Positions 1 through 11,056 of a stretch of 64,000 bases of DNA are shown here, in pieces (within the stretch, counting starts at the first letter, position 1; each line of letters opens with the position of its first letter). The notes beneath the pieces are model-generated. The model saw only the letters and a list, made by a program, of their open reading frames with translations, ran no database searches and had not been told where the DNA came from. The translations under genes and the position numbers were made by a program. Origin of the DNA: Symbiodinium natans (lineage: Eukaryota; Sar; Dinophyceae; Suessiales; Symbiodiniaceae); assembly GCA_905221605.1 (NCBI GenBank), contig CAJNDS010002498.1, positions 310,001 to 374,000 on the forward strand. Direction: 5' to 3'.

Positions 1-102
1 CCTTTCGCCCGCCGACAGTCAAGGCGCTGGAGGGATCTTTCGTTTCCCCGGGCAAAGAAAAGGCGAAAAGCCAAGTCCTGTCCTTAGATCAGACGGGTTG
101 CA

Positions 103-277
103 ATGGACAATTCATCACGCTCGTGCTGTACAGATATGCTGTTCGCGCCGGCAGCAAGGTCTCCCCTGCGCGAACCAGCATTTCCGCACACTCACGCAGT
201 CGCTGCGCATCTAGCAGAGATGTCTGTAGAGTCCGTGGAGACTCTGCACAAAATCCTTGGTGTCAGTGCGATGTACG
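103..277 (+). CDS. Possible first exon of an unknown protein
   Basis: An ATG at 103 opens a frame of 58 codons that runs into a consensus-like donor (GTAAGG at 278). Its last third reads as a helix, HLAEMSVESVETLHKILGVS. A second frame is open from base 3 to the same donor, so the exon could instead be internal and continue upstream of the window; only one of the two frames can be right. I prefer the ATG frame because its codon pattern near the donor looks more protein-like. No family was recognised. Confidence 0.35.
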
Positions 278-1251
278 GTAAGGTTGGCACTTGGGTACCT
301 CGGCAGAACTGTTACAGCCCGCATGTTCTGCATTCTGAGCCTTGACTGCCTCTGCTGTGCTTGGGATGCACCTCGGAGCTGCAGACCCGCTGATCCCGAA
401 GGTTTCAGGTTTCAAGGTACGACTAGGATGAGAAGTCGTGAGAACTGCAACCCTGAGCATTTTGCACCAGTGAAAAGTCTATCTTGAGTGGCGGACAACT
501 GAACCGAGCTCTTTGTATAGCCAATTAGACTCTACAGTAACAATCTTACCTGCAGGAACAGAAAGGTGTGCATCGGCAGCAGCAACTAGCTCCCATTTGA
601 TGCGTAATCTCGTTATGCTTGATTTGGGTGCATGTTTTTAGGCGTTGCAGTATGAACAAGTGCGGCATATGGAATCTGAAGAGACTATCCTGACGCATGC
701 TGGGTCGGGCACTTAGGCATGATGTCAGGCACAGCCTTGTTCCATGGCCCATGGGCTTCTGAGGTACCCAAATCCTCACAGGACAGCGTCGAGAATGACT
801 TGCGTCTCTTCGATGCTTGAGTGGCTTGCAGGCCGGTTGTTGCAAGCCTCTATGCAGGACTGCGTTTAGCTCGGCAGATGTCGGTGCATGCCAGCTGCAG
901 GCCTTGCATATCATATGAGCAGTTCAATAACTTGCGACTTTTGCGATCCAACAGAAGAGTTGTGAAAAAAGAGAGCCTTGCAGAAGTTTTCAGCAGGCTA
1001 GCGGCTCGAAGGTTGCAGAGACCAAATCCTTGGAGGAGGCAGTGAGAGAGTGCTCAATTTGTGTTCTATGGCAGATGTCTTTGCTCCCATCTGAACATGG
1101 GACGACCAGGTCTACTTGTGTTTGCACATCAAAGAATCTGAAAGGGATCCTTGATAAACATCCTGAGGGTAACTCTCGGGCTCATTGCCATCTGGACTCA
1201 CCACGAAAGATCCCCGGACAGGATAAGAAGACGCCAAATCTCCATACTTAG
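278..1251. other. Gene-poor stretch
   Basis: No convincing gene. A possible exon lies at about 1075-1169: an AG acceptor, the reading MSLLPSEHGTTRSTCVC and onward, then a GTAACT donor. It has no supporting neighbour. Confidence 0.3.
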
Positions 1252-1823
1252 TTGCAAGTCACCCATCGTCCCGTCCCCTGCTGCTTGTGCGATGCGGAAG
1301 CCTGGATGCTTGATGTTGGCTTGCTTGACAGCTTCATTGACGGTGCATCTTGCCAGGAAGAGGAGCTGCAGAAGAGTTTGACGTCCAGGGCTGCCAAGGT
1401 CTGCAAGTTGAGAGATGTTGAGAGTCGAGGGGCGGCTTGGAGAGAACCTGGCACATGCCAGGCTGCAGATGCCGCGGTTTCGGCTCGCAAGGATGCCGCC
1501 GACACAGTTCTCAGCGAGCAGGCGTGGAGCAGGGGCCAAGTATCCGCAATTCGAATACGCATCCAACAAGATGTACCGGTGAGCAGATGTACGTCGTGCT
1601 CATTGCGGACTAGGTAAGCGGAATGGAACCGAGCAACAAGCACTTCCATCTCTTGCAGGTGCTCTGGCGTCAAGCTTTCATTTCAGAGCGGCAAAAGGCG
1701 GAAGATGAATTGGCACAGGAGGCACGCCAGAAAGAGCCGCAGCGTGCCACCTGCCGGGGCGGCGTACTTTTGGCAAGGAAAGGGACCCTGAGCAAGATGA
1801 AGCACCAGATGATGGAGAGGTAG
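1252..1823 (+). CDS. Spliced gene for a charged, helix-rich protein
   Basis: Three exons fit together at 1252-1398, 1462-1539 and 1659-1823. All joins fall between codons (phase 0). Donors are GT (GTCTGC, GTATCC), and acceptors follow CCAG and TTGCAG. The joined product is rich in Glu, Lys, Ala and Gln. Exon 1 ends with QEEELQKSLTSRAAK, exon 2 is Ala-rich (AADAAVSARKDAAD), and exon 3 carries ERQKAEDELAQEARQKE before a TAG stop. The composition suggests a coiled coil or long helix. The true 5' end is unknown, because exon 1 is open to 1252 without a clear ATG. No family was recognised. Confidence 0.5.
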
Positions 1824-2941
1824 CCCACCTTGACAACTGTTGCTCGCGTTTTTCTGGAAGGGGCTGTTCAGTGCAAGGCTCTGCAGCGACTGCTGGACAG
1901 CATCGTTCCCTGTTATGACACCTACACGGTGTGTGCCTTACATGGGTTGCATATCTGCCCGGAATTTGTCTGTTTGGTGTGTGGTGTTGATGGAATTGTT
2001 GGGTGAAACTACTTTTGCTGAACGACTTAAGATCTGCTCACAAAGGTGTCGATAGCTCAGTCTGCAGACCGTCAACGCGTTGGCAGCCCAGTTGAAGGTG
2101 ACGGTTCTGCTCTAATTAGAGTCCCTGACGAAATGTCTTGAGAGTGCGCGGTAAATGTGATGGCGCTGTTTTGTGACCTTGAGCTGAAACCTTTAAGAGC
2201 TCTGAGAGGTGGATGGGAGTTCGGAGCGTTGGACGGCTGTCAAGGGTCAGCAGCTAACGCTGAAACCCTTTGAGGAGGAGCTCCTCTGCCATGTTTCCTC
2301 TATTTGCCTCTGCTTCCGTGGCCATCTGTCGAGACCTGCAGATACGCAAGGACGATTGTCTGTTGTTGGTGTCGAATGCCCTCTTCACCCCGGAATCTGA
2401 CAGGGAGGCGCGCTGGCATGACTTGTGTCAGCCTTTGAGGGGCCGTAGCTCATAAAATTGCAGGGGTCTCACTGCCTTCTGAAGCGTGATGGGCAATCTA
2501 TCTCATCGACCTTCTCCGGGCACTCGCCATAGCGGAGTGCCATTTAGCAGAGACTCTGCGCTGCTTCGAGTTCCGGGATTTTCCACGTGCTCCGAGGTAT
2601 AGCCGGCAGCGGACCTGGAGCCTTGAGCTGCAACTCCACATGACACAGCGACTCCGCATCTCGGATTTGTCGCTCCCCCCGTGTGTCCACGAAAGGGGCC
2701 CTTCCAAAGGGGCCCTTCGTGGGGCTTTTCATCCAAGATTTCGGTAAGGAGCCACCACGTGTGCCTTCCCTGGCTTGACCAGCCGATGAAGTGTGCGGAG
2801 TTTGAGTACCAGGCTCCCAAGCGGCGCACCAATCTGAGTCATGCCCAACTCGCCTTCAGCTTTGCAAGCTGTCGGCCGACACTTTTCTGATGCAAACGAT
2901 CATCTGAAGCCATTGAAGAATGTGCTGTGAACAGTGTGCAG
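1824..2941. other. Mostly non-coding stretch
   Basis: The one item of note is a possible start exon at about 2489-2596. It has an ATG, then the reading MGNLSHRPSPGTRHSG and onward, and ends in a GAG|GTATAG donor. Nothing else here looks coding. Confidence 0.3.
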
Positions 2942-3067
2942 GTGATGGCCAACGCTGGCAGGTGGAGAGTGGTGAGGGCTCTATCGTCTCGAGAGATAGA
3001 TGCGCCAGGCAAGGCTGTCATGTGGTCATCGGGGACAAGAAAGAGCGAAGGCACTGCCTGCACAAGC
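2942..3067 (+). CDS. Candidate internal exon, unknown protein
   Basis: The exon follows a GTGCAG acceptor and ends at a GTTGTT donor. The best frame contains GQRWQVESGEGSIVSRDRC and a Cys/His-containing tail, GDKKERRHCLHK. A second frame is also open across it, so the reading is not certain. No neighbouring exon could be tied to it by phase. Confidence 0.33.
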
Positions 3068-4446
3068 GTTGTTGTGGTTGTTTTTGGGTTCTGCTGGTGG
3101 TTGTCATTGAAGGTAACGTACGGCCTTGTAGCGGATCTGCATGTTTTCTTGTCCTCAAGCGTAGAAAGCATGGGCAGGCGTGGCATGAAATTGGGGTTAG
3201 TGGTGGGGTGGTGTGTGGGTCCCAGGCCTCTTAGAAAAATCAATTTGGCAGAGTTCCGGTCACGCGCCCACCGATGCATATCCTGGAGTTCAAATGACAA
3301 ATCGCTTCGCGTTTGGTGAGTTGCATCCATTGGCCAGAGGATCCTTGTGTGAAGGGCCATGCAACACGGGCTCGACTTTGTGAGTTCATCAGTTCATCAT
3401 GACTGAAAATGACCGTTCGAAGCAGTGACATGCGAAGCCTTGAGATCAACTTGCCTGAGCCCCTGGAGCAGGCAATTTTTTGGGCTTACCCTACCAGCAT
3501 GCCAGGTGCGAGTCTCAGCATGACCGGTAAAGCATCCGTTGGGGAGGTCGAGTTTCCTTATCAAAGTCCATAGGTTCTTGTTTAAATTAGTCACTCCGAA
3601 AGTGGCCTAACGGGCCTAACTTGCATTGAGGTTGCCTGGGTTCAGGATGACGAAGTCCTGGGCCTTCCACCCGGACCGTGGCGCGACGTGAATGGCATGC
3701 ACGAGGACAGCCACGTGTGCTTCTAACGGCGTGGCCACATTTGTAGTCCAGCTGTTGTCGGCTGTGCGCGTTTCAGGTCATCGCTACGCTGCCTGGAGAA
3801 AAGGTGCTCGTGCTGTGCACCATGCACTATGTGGCAAACTGGTCCAGTGAGATCCTGAAAGAGCCAAAAAGGTGAAGCAACTTGATGTGCAGCTGGCTTG
3901 GAACCTGCATCTAGCCAAGGTGAACTCAATCGCGGTCGCTTTACGCTGGTCCGTGCCGCCCTGGGTTGCAGATGGATGAGCTTGGCGGCGGGTATTCCGA
4001 AAGCTACTCCTGCTTGAGGAGATGACACGGGTCTGGATGGCCTGGCAGTCGCTCAGCAACATCAAGCATGTCACAAGTAGGGTTTTGAGGATGTTATGGC
4101 CTTGAAATGGTCGAAAGTTGAAACGAGGACCGCGGGCTCCAATCTGTGCGATCCCTGGGGCCCAATCAAGCCCGCACGCTGGTTATGGTGCGCTGGCTGG
4201 TGCACCTGTTATCTCCGAGCTGCGTCTGTGATTCTCTGTGTTGTGTGCGCAAAGTAGGCCGGGGGCAAAGTGGAAGGAAGTGGCTTCGCAGGCAACGGTC
4301 GACGAACCACCCGCAGGGCCTCACCTATATCGCGTGCGAGCAGCGCTGACCACTGGAGACGAGCTGGGGCCGTGGGCGTGTGTAGTGACACGAAGATGTC
4401 AGGGTGGCATGAGCACCATTCCATCACTGATCGGTGTGTCCCTGAT
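3068..4446. other. No supported gene
   Basis: Short open frames occur on both strands but none shows paired splice signals or a recognisable motif. Confidence 0.4.
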
Positions 4447-4543
4447 CCGTGGCTGCTAGCGGTTCCAGAAGATTCCCCTTGCAGCAGCCTCGCACAAGCT
4501 CTCTCTTAGCCATGGACGCGGGCGGTGCCGCTTGACTTGGCCT
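4447..4543. repeat. Diverged upstream repeat, copy A
   Basis: This stretch and 7501-7631 share blocks such as GGCTG(C/T)TAGCGGTTC, GCAG(C/T)AGCCTCGCA and GCCATGGACGCGGG in the same order, with indels. Each copy lies upstream of one RPS28 copy. They are probably remnants of the same duplication that copied RPS28, diverged more than the gene itself. Confidence 0.6.
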
Positions 4544-4863
4544 ACCCGCGACTGTAGTGGTAACCCGAGTAACTGCAAAGCAAAATGCTGCAGCCTTCAT
4601 TCAACACCAGATCTCTGAGATAGTGACGCAATGGAGTTGCTTAAGGGCTCACCTTCCCTCCACAGAGAGTGCGGAGTGCAAAAGATCGTGGAACCATGCT
4701 TAGCCTACTTTAGTCTCCGCACGGGCTATGGCGGTTTCATATTTCCGGAGTCCATGGTGTCCTCTGTGTTTCAGTTGTTCCCCACCCTCGGTGTGGGGCT
4801 GTTAGATCCTAATCTTTACTCTTCTCCGCGCCCCGGAACTCTTCTCCTCGCCCGGTCTACTCC

Positions 4864-4975
4864 TCGCTCATCCCTGGAGTGCCTAGCCCCAGAGTGTCCC
4901 TGGAGCGCCCAACCCCAGAGTGTCCCTCCCGGCCCCAGAGTGTCCCTGGAGTGCCCAACCCCAGAGTATCGAGAG
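4864..4975. repeat. Degenerate 24-30 bp minisatellite
   Basis: Four imperfect units carry the core CCCCAGAGTGTCCCTGGAG and the spacer TGCCCAA. Similar blocks (CCTGGAGTGCCC, AGTATCC) recur at 54755-55215. The stretch is open on both strands, so the long frames over it are probably repeat artefacts. Confidence 0.7.
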
Positions 4976-5159
4976 GGTGGGGATGTTCGAAGTAAACTCG
5001 TGTGGCTCGCTGGTGCGGCCCAGGGGTCGCACAGCCTGCAGGCCTCTGGTTTTTCAGGAAAGGTTCTTACTATTCTTACACGTTTGAAAGTCTGAAGGGC
5101 TGATGTCAATTTGGCCGTTGTTTGGTCCTAGAAAAAGCAAAAGCAAGTTGGAAATGCAA

Positions 5160-5827
5160 TAGCAGCCATGTTCGCCCAAAGTACTGGCTCTTGATGTTCG
5201 TTACCGAACGTATGAAAACCAATCATCGGGAGAGTTTGTATGTACCCCAGGTAGCGATGCAGGCATCCGGGACCTTTTAAACGGGATGCCTTCTCCTTGC
5301 TGAGGTGAAGCTGGCAAAGGTCGAGAAGGTCTTGGGAAGGACTGGGTCTCGTGGTGGTGTGATCCAGGTTCGTCTCCTGACAGCAAGTGCGATTTGTTAA
5401 GCGTTTGATGTGCAGTGGCACGGAGCAATGTAGAAGTTTTCCGAGGTGTTGTTTTCATGACCGAGACGGCCCCTGAGCTTGCCGGCCGCTCTTTGATCCG
5501 CAACGTGAAGGGCCCCGTGCGTGAGGGCCGCCGCCTCAGAGCAGCTATGAGCAGCTAGGGTACTCAACCAAGCACTCGTGAGCAAGCGCCTTCGATTGCA
5601 GGTGACATCTTGGCCCTCCTGGAGACTGAGCGAGAAGCACGCCGGCTGCGGTAGGCGAAAGCAAGGCTCAAACAGGGTTCACAGCATGGAACGTGCACCA
5701 GAAGGCTTGTATGCATCGCACTGCCACGGCAAGTACGTATCATGACAGCAAGCGAACGCGGAGGTGACAGACGGCTTCAGGACGGTCGCGACGAGACGAA
5801 CTGTGCTGCGGGAGGGATTCGAAAAAT
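5160..5827. repeat. Direct repeat carrying RPS28, copy 1
   Basis: The 668-bp block is nearly identical to 7817-8482. It begins TAGCAGCCATGTTCGCCCAA and ends GATTCGAAAAAT. The few differences lie in introns and flanks, not in the coding exons. No terminal inverted repeats are visible, so it is a gene duplication rather than a transposon. Confidence 0.9.
5257..5654 (+). CDS. RPS28: Ribosomal protein eS28, copy 1
   Basis: This encodes the small-subunit ribosomal protein eS28, which lies near the mRNA exit region of the 40S subunit. Three exons are secure: 5305-5371 (VKLAKVEKVLGRTGSRGG), 5446-5526 (VVFMTETAPELAG, then RNVKGPVREG) and 5602-5654 (DILALLETEREARRLR, TAG stop). Phases match at both joins. 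The exon 5446-5526 ends GAGG|GC, so its intron is GC-AG (75 bp). These exons give 66 residues, close to the family's usual 64-69. The start is less certain. An ATG at 5257 followed by CAG|GC would splice in phase to 5305 across a 42-bp GC-AG intron; an in-frame ATG at 5212 is an alternative. Confidence 0.93.
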
Positions 5828-5870
5828 TGGGCACTGGCAATGCAGCATGCTATCGGAAGATATCGGAAGT

Positions 5871-5950
5871 CTTCACTCGCACTCACACTCGCACTATCTC
5901 CCACTCACACCCACATCCACATCCGCACCCTCACCCACACCCTCACTTCT
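5871..5950. repeat. CAC-rich simple repeat
   Basis: An imperfect CACTCG/CACTCA/CCCACATCCA tract lies directly downstream of the RPS28 copy 1 block. It makes an open His/Ser/Pro frame that I do not regard as coding. Confidence 0.7.
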
Positions 5951-6281
5951 CATGTCTCTCATGCTGTCTTCCGCACTCCGCTGTGAAGTCCAGACTGAGG
6001 TCAGGTGTCTCAGCAACACTGCAGAACGAGCGGCAGCACCTACCTTAGCATCGCATGCGCAAGCCGCAAGACGGTATCTCAGCTGCTGTCAGCTGCCATC
6101 GTCACTTGAGACAAGACAGAAGGTTGGCTCTGGTACGCCTACCCGGCCATTTGGTAACTGGGCAGCTGTCCCAACCACTTGCTGTTCGGTGGCAGATTGC
6201 AGCATTGCAACGTGAGAGCATCACGGAAGATCTTGTGAGGCCGATGCAGGCAACGCATCCGATCGAAGTAACGGAAGGAAG

Positions 6282-7093
6282 TTGGACCGAAATTCCCGGG
6301 ATGTCGCTGACCTGCAGCCTCAGGAGAGGAACCGCAGTGCACAGAAGTGCACAGAAGTATCTCAAGGCTCTGGGGCATCCATCTCACTGCCAGGAGACCA
6401 AGAGATCGCATACTGTTGGTGCCGAGAGCTTGGCTTGCAGCTGTGTTGCTCACAGCTCACAGCCTTGGGCGTTGCTGGTCACCAAAGTGTCAGCCTGAAG
6501 GTATCACGTCGATTGCAGCCCCCTTAGCCATTTCTACGAAGCCCACTTCACCATCTTCAGGAGGAAGGCCAGGAACGGGTCCAAGCAGCATCAAGCAGCC
6601 CGTAGGCAGCCAAAGGCAACCAGAAGCTGTCAATCTGTTGTGCAGGAGGCTTCATCCGCACCTGCACAGAACCTGGGCTTCTCGGAGGACAAGCTGGGTC
6701 GGGCGAGTTCAGCTGAAGCTGCTGAGCGTAGCACAGCCACTCCTGCACACTTTGTTTTTGAAGGACTACGGTTTGGATATGGCCTCTCGGATGACTCACT
6801 CGGCCCAATAGATTTGTAAGATCCTCAGTGAATTGTTCCCGCACAAGGTCTTCTCAGACTACGGGGCTTCAAGCGAATATCCAGCTGCTCTACTGGTTGA
6901 CACACCCGGGTCTCTTGGCATCTCGGCTAATGAGTTTGAATCGGTTCCTGACCCGGAAGCATTCCCTTACCACCTAGGCGCCTGGACGTACTACGTGGCT
7001 GCGCGCGTTGCTAACTTGGGTACAAGCAGAGAGAATCCTCCCGTTGTGGTGGGCTACTCCGGCTCCATCTCTGCAGTGCTGCTGACAAGATAG
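6282..7093 (+). CDS. Unidentified spliced gene between the RPS28 copies
   Basis: Exon-like blocks sit at 6282-6500 (ends AAG|GTATCA; contains RNRSAQKCTEVSQGSG and LQLCCSQLTALGVAG), near 6561-6600 (EEGQERVQAASSS), 6646-6815 (AG acceptor, GTAAGA donor; contains NLGFSEDKLGRASS and FVFEGLRFGYGLSDD) and 6848-7019 or on to the stop at 7093 (LLVDTPGSLGISANEFES, FPYHLGAWTYYVAARVANLG). Frames are clearly protein-like. However, the phases of the middle joins do not agree in my reading, so at least one edge is wrong. No domain was recognised. It shares the strand of the flanking RPS28 genes and is not itself duplicated. Confidence 0.45.
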
Positions 7094-7500
7094 GAGAGTC
7101 TCACGCTGATGATTCATGACGTCCGCAAAAAGCAGCAAGCAACCGCGCGCTGAGAGCCATGCCATCTCGACGTGTGACAGTACACGTACGAGGAGCCTCA
7201 ACCTTGGTTCACCAGCATTCCGCAGTAGAAGAGTTCCCGAACTCACTGTCACGTAATATGGGCTGTGCAGTCCATCCTGCAACGAGTGCCCGACTGATAC
7301 AGAACTGCCAGCATATGAAGATATGAAAAGAGGCACCCTTCTCAACCCCTAGGACCTAGAAACGCCCTGTGGATGCAACTCCGCCTCCTGTCTTCTGCTC
7401 CTGGCGCCGAGTATGGGCCGCGGGCCTGTGCTGACGTGATGGCAAATGAGAGTTGCACCTTGGGAACAGCAGCTGACAGGCCCCAGTCGGCGAATCTGTG

Positions 7501-7631
7501 TTCCGTGGCTGTTAGCGGTTCTGGAAGATTCCCTATAGCCTGCAGTAGCCTCGCAGCATTACAAGTTCTCTCTTTCTCGCCTTCCTTGATCGCCATGGAC
7601 GCGGGTGGTGTCACTTGGCGCATGTGGCCTA
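7501..7631. repeat. Diverged upstream repeat, copy B
   Basis: This is the partner of 4447-4543, upstream of RPS28 copy 2. The distance to the RPS28 block is about 190 bp here and about 620 bp in copy A, where the extra length includes the minisatellite at 4864-4975. Confidence 0.6.
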
Positions 7632-7816
7632 ATAGGGTGTTCTGCAACATTCTGCAACATGCAACATACCGTAACTCTCTTGCTCGCATTAGCTCGCCTT
7701 CAACTCCTCTGAAGTGGAATGCGCCCCGGTGGGAGAGCTGGGAGAGCCTGTGTGCATGTCCAAGCTCTTGTTAAACATTGTTTATCATGCTACATCTGGG
7801 CATCCAGCCCCCCTTT

Positions 7817-8482
7817 TAGCAGCCATGTTCGCCCAAAGTACTGGCTCTTGATGTTCGTTACCGAACGTATGAAAACCAATCATCGGGAGAGTTTGTATGT
7901 ACCCCAGGTAGCGATGCAGGCATCCAGGTCCTTTTAGACGGGGTGCCTTCTCCTTGCTGAGGTGAAGCTGGCAAAGGTCGAGAAGGTCTTGGGAAGGACT
8001 GGGTCTCGTGGTGGTGTGATCCAGGTTCGTCTCCTGACAGCAAGTGCGATTCGTTAAGCGTTTGATGCGCAGTGGCACGGAGCAATGTAGAAGTTTTCCG
8101 AGGTGTTGTTTTCATGACCGAGACGGCCCCTGAGCTTGCCGGCCGCTCTTTGATCCGCAACGTGAAGGGCCCCGTGCGTGAGGGCCGCCGCCTCAGAGCA
8201 GCTATGAGCAGCTAGGGTACTCAACCAAGCACTTGAGCAAGCGCCTGCGACTGCAGGTGACATCTTGGCCCTCCTGGAGACTGAGCGAGAAGCACGCCGG
8301 CTGCGGTAGGCGAAAGCAAGGCTCAGACAGGGTTCACAGCATGGAACGTGCACCAGAATGCTTGTATGCATTGCACTGCCATGGCAAGTACGTATCATGA
8401 CAGCAAGCGAACGCGGAGGTGACAGACGGCTTCAGGACGGTCGCGACGAGACGAACTGTGCTGCGGGAGGGATTCGAAAAAT
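7817..8482. repeat. Direct repeat carrying RPS28, copy 2
   Basis: The 666-bp partner of 5160-5827, in the same orientation. Differences I noted include AACGGGATGCC versus GACGGGGTGCC before the second exon, GATTTG versus GATTCG in an intron, and CTTCGATT versus CTGCGACT before the last exon. Confidence 0.9.
7914..8309 (+). CDS. RPS28: Ribosomal protein eS28, copy 2
   Basis: Exons lie at 7962-8028, 8103-8183 and 8257-8309, with the possible first exon at the ATG 7914. The coding bases of the three secure exons are identical to copy 1, so both copies predict the same protein. The splice sites are also the same, including the GC donor after GAGG at 8183. Highly expressed dinoflagellate genes are often kept as tandem arrays, and this looks like a small array interrupted by another gene. 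Regulation cannot be read from the sequence. Confidence 0.93.
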
Positions 8483-10363
8483 GAACGACGCACAAGAGTT
8501 GCTTTGGTGTTGCCACAGCTTGTCATTCCACTCTGGCACTCCTTGACGTGCTGAGTTGTCGCACCTCGTACGCCCAGGTCACGTCCAGAACAACCGACAG
8601 TGTCATGACTGGCCAGTGAGTGCCCGAAAATCAGTTCGCGCATGCCAGTGTGCCAGTGTGTGAACTGGCCACAGGGCAGTGGGCATACCGCTTTGCTTCC
8701 AAGAAGCTCTGTTCTTCAAGTTTTACTGTTCTGATACCTTTGGGCTCTCTGCGAACTGGCAAGAGACAAAGTTAGCCTTGCAACAGTTCAACAGCGAAAG
8801 GGTCGCTCAATTGTCATGCCGCATGCCATTACACTTGCAACCACCGATGCTTGATTTCATCTGCGAGCATCTGCGAGCATCTGCGAGCATCTGCGAGCAT
8901 CTGCGAGCATCTGCGAGCATCTGCGAGCATCTGAGAGCATCTGAGAGCGTCTGGGGCCTGGGCTCATCAGCTTGCAGCCGTAGAAGCAAGCGAACTCCCC
9001 GACTTCCAGGCATTCTGGGACTACGATGTTTTGCATTACGGGCTTCTATGTTCCCAGCCACATGCGACGAATGACATGTAAACAATGCAACCGTGAGATC
9101 AGATGAGATTTTACCCTCCGGGTCTAAGTCCCCACAAGCAGAAAATGAATACGAAGCTTCGAAATGGGAGTCCCGTCGTGAGACGACTCATTCTGAGCAA
9201 CGGAGAGAAACAAGTGAGAGCAAGGGCAAGGAGTAGTGAGAAGACAATCAGAACAGAACAGGAACATGGGGGAAACTCTTTTGCATGCTGATTTTCTGAA
9301 GCGTTGCAGAGTTTCGCCGCTTGACTCCGCTTATATCGGGAGGGCTGCGCCTGCTCCGTTAAACTGCAGCGTCTTTTCTTCTTCGTCCACCAATCTTTTG
9401 CCTCTAGGGTCAGGATGCGATGACACCGCTGCTGTGGATATGCTGGACTTTAGTTGTTGCGGCCTACAGTTGCACGCGCTCGCTTGGGGTCTTGGGGTCG
9501 AGGGGTAATCTTGTTCAAACCTTAAAAGAATCATCTTAGTTTCGAAGCCTTGCCTCAATAGCATGAACAACAGGCCATCGAGCACCTTCGACTGATGTAC
9601 CTCGATAGCTTTGCAACCTGTCAGGATGAGGCTCCTGGGTGCGGCCGTGGCGGCTGCCTGAGTGCCGTGCAAGTGCAGCCAAGCTTGGAGGGTGCTTTGA
9701 CGAAGGTCGCCCTGGCTGCAGCGGTTTGCCTGAGACAGGCAGCCTTCAGCCAGAACCTTACACAGCGCACGTGAAGCATATCCAGGGCCCGGGAAACCGG
9801 TGAACGTTGCGGGTCAAGTTTAGTGAAGGACGGATGGGCAATGTTTGGCATCGTTCCGCTCTCGCTATCTGAGGTCAGCCTTCATCCCTGCGCGGGTTCT
9901 GCCCTCATCTGCGGATGTTCTTTCGGATTTGGGGCTATGACCCGGTGAATCTGGAAGGCACACGCCCAGCTTTCAGCAACCGCGCGGCGAAAGTGTCAAT
10001 GGTACCTTGCCATAGTACTCGGCAGCCACAGAAATCAGCGAACTGCACAAGCCACAAGGGATGGCGAAGACCATACGACCTTTCCAGGTGCTGAGAACGG
10101 ATTTGCCGGGCGCTCGCCCTGAGCTTACAATCTTGAGCCATGCGCAAGGCAAAGTATGGTTCCAAAATCTAGAGACATGCAGGGCCAATTTCGAAAGCGC
10201 CATGGCCATCGCTGCCCCTGGATGTGCCATGAGCCGGAGTGCCTAGTAGTCAACGAGCACGAGGGCCGTCTTAGCCGCTTTAGCCCGAGTGCTGTTGCAG
10301 GCCTCGCGCTCGTGACGCCGGGCTCTTGTCTTTGTACTTCAGCAGACTCAGTTGACCTTGGCT
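8483..10363. other. Gene-poor stretch
   Basis: Apart from the 10-bp tandem repeat at 8858-8950, only short unsupported frames are present. A CTCTAG acceptor near 9410 is followed by a hydrophobic frame (LLWICWTLVVAAYSCTR), but no partner exon was found. Confidence 0.4.
8858..8950. repeat. 10-bp tandem repeat CTGCGAGCAT
   Basis: About nine head-to-tail units, the last two changed to CTGAGAGC(A/G)T. The unit length is not a multiple of three, so a frame through it cycles through a 10-residue repeat; this looks like a minisatellite rather than coding sequence. Confidence 0.9.
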
Positions 10364-11056
10364 ATGGCCGCCAAGGATGATGGGCTATGGAAGGAAGCAG
10401 CGAGCAAAATGGCGCAAAGCGGTCGGTGACTCACCATGGCTGCCCCACGAAGTGTTATCAATTTGGTTGGCTTGGATTGGCTGCGCCGTAGACTCATTGT
10501 CGATTGGTGGAAATTGGTGGGTTGACACTGGGGCTCAAAACCAAACTGTTGGACGTGATACTTGGTTTATCATGATTGCAAAGTTAAAGTTGCTGGCTCA
10601 TGACCTACTGAAGCTCAGGTCAATAGTGAGAATCGAGGACGCATCGGATACCGGGCCGACCGAAGGTGCATCGCCAATGCACCAGTCACAAGGGGTGCCA
10701 CAGCAATCATGGCTTTGTTGATCGTCTAGTGTGTTGTGTTTTGCCAAAGGCATCGTAACTCGGGTGTTGGAAGGTGACTGCAGAGCTTTTGGTCTCTTTT
10801 GGGGCTGGGCAGCTTCCTGCGATTCTTTGAAATGTGTGAGAGAGCACTGAAAGAGCAATATCCTGACACATCTTGAGACTCCCATCGCACAACCACAGCA
10901 CTCCCACATCTCCCACCTCCCACTTGTCCCACATCCCCACTCATCCCTCGCGGCTGCTGCAGGCCACCCCTCTTTGGACCTGAGAAGCCACCCCACGAGA
11001 AGAAGCGGATCTACCACTACTACTGCAACAAGATGTACAAGGCGAGCGCCAAGTAG
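10364..11056 (+). CDS. Candidate 51-residue basic protein, two exons
   Basis: Exon 1 (10364-10425) starts at ATG and reads MAAKDDGLWKEAASKMAQSG, ending in phase 2 at a GTGACT donor. Exon 2 (10963-11056) follows a pyrimidine-rich tract and GCTGCAG, completes an Arg codon and reads PPLFGPEKPPHEKKRIYHYY, then CNKMYKASAK and a TAG stop. The phases match exactly across a 537-bp GT-AG intron. Codon use in exon 2 is strongly biased to C/G in third positions, as in highly expressed dinoflagellate genes. The product is small, Lys- and Tyr-rich near the C-terminus and has no signal peptide. I do not recognise the family. Further exons could lie inside the intron. Confidence 0.6.

Noticed and set aside
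7785-8398. Minus-strand frames repeated in both 667-bp blocks, first taken as a mobile-element protein
   Set aside because: The + strand encodes RPS28 with family-conserved exons, so the minus frames are shadows.
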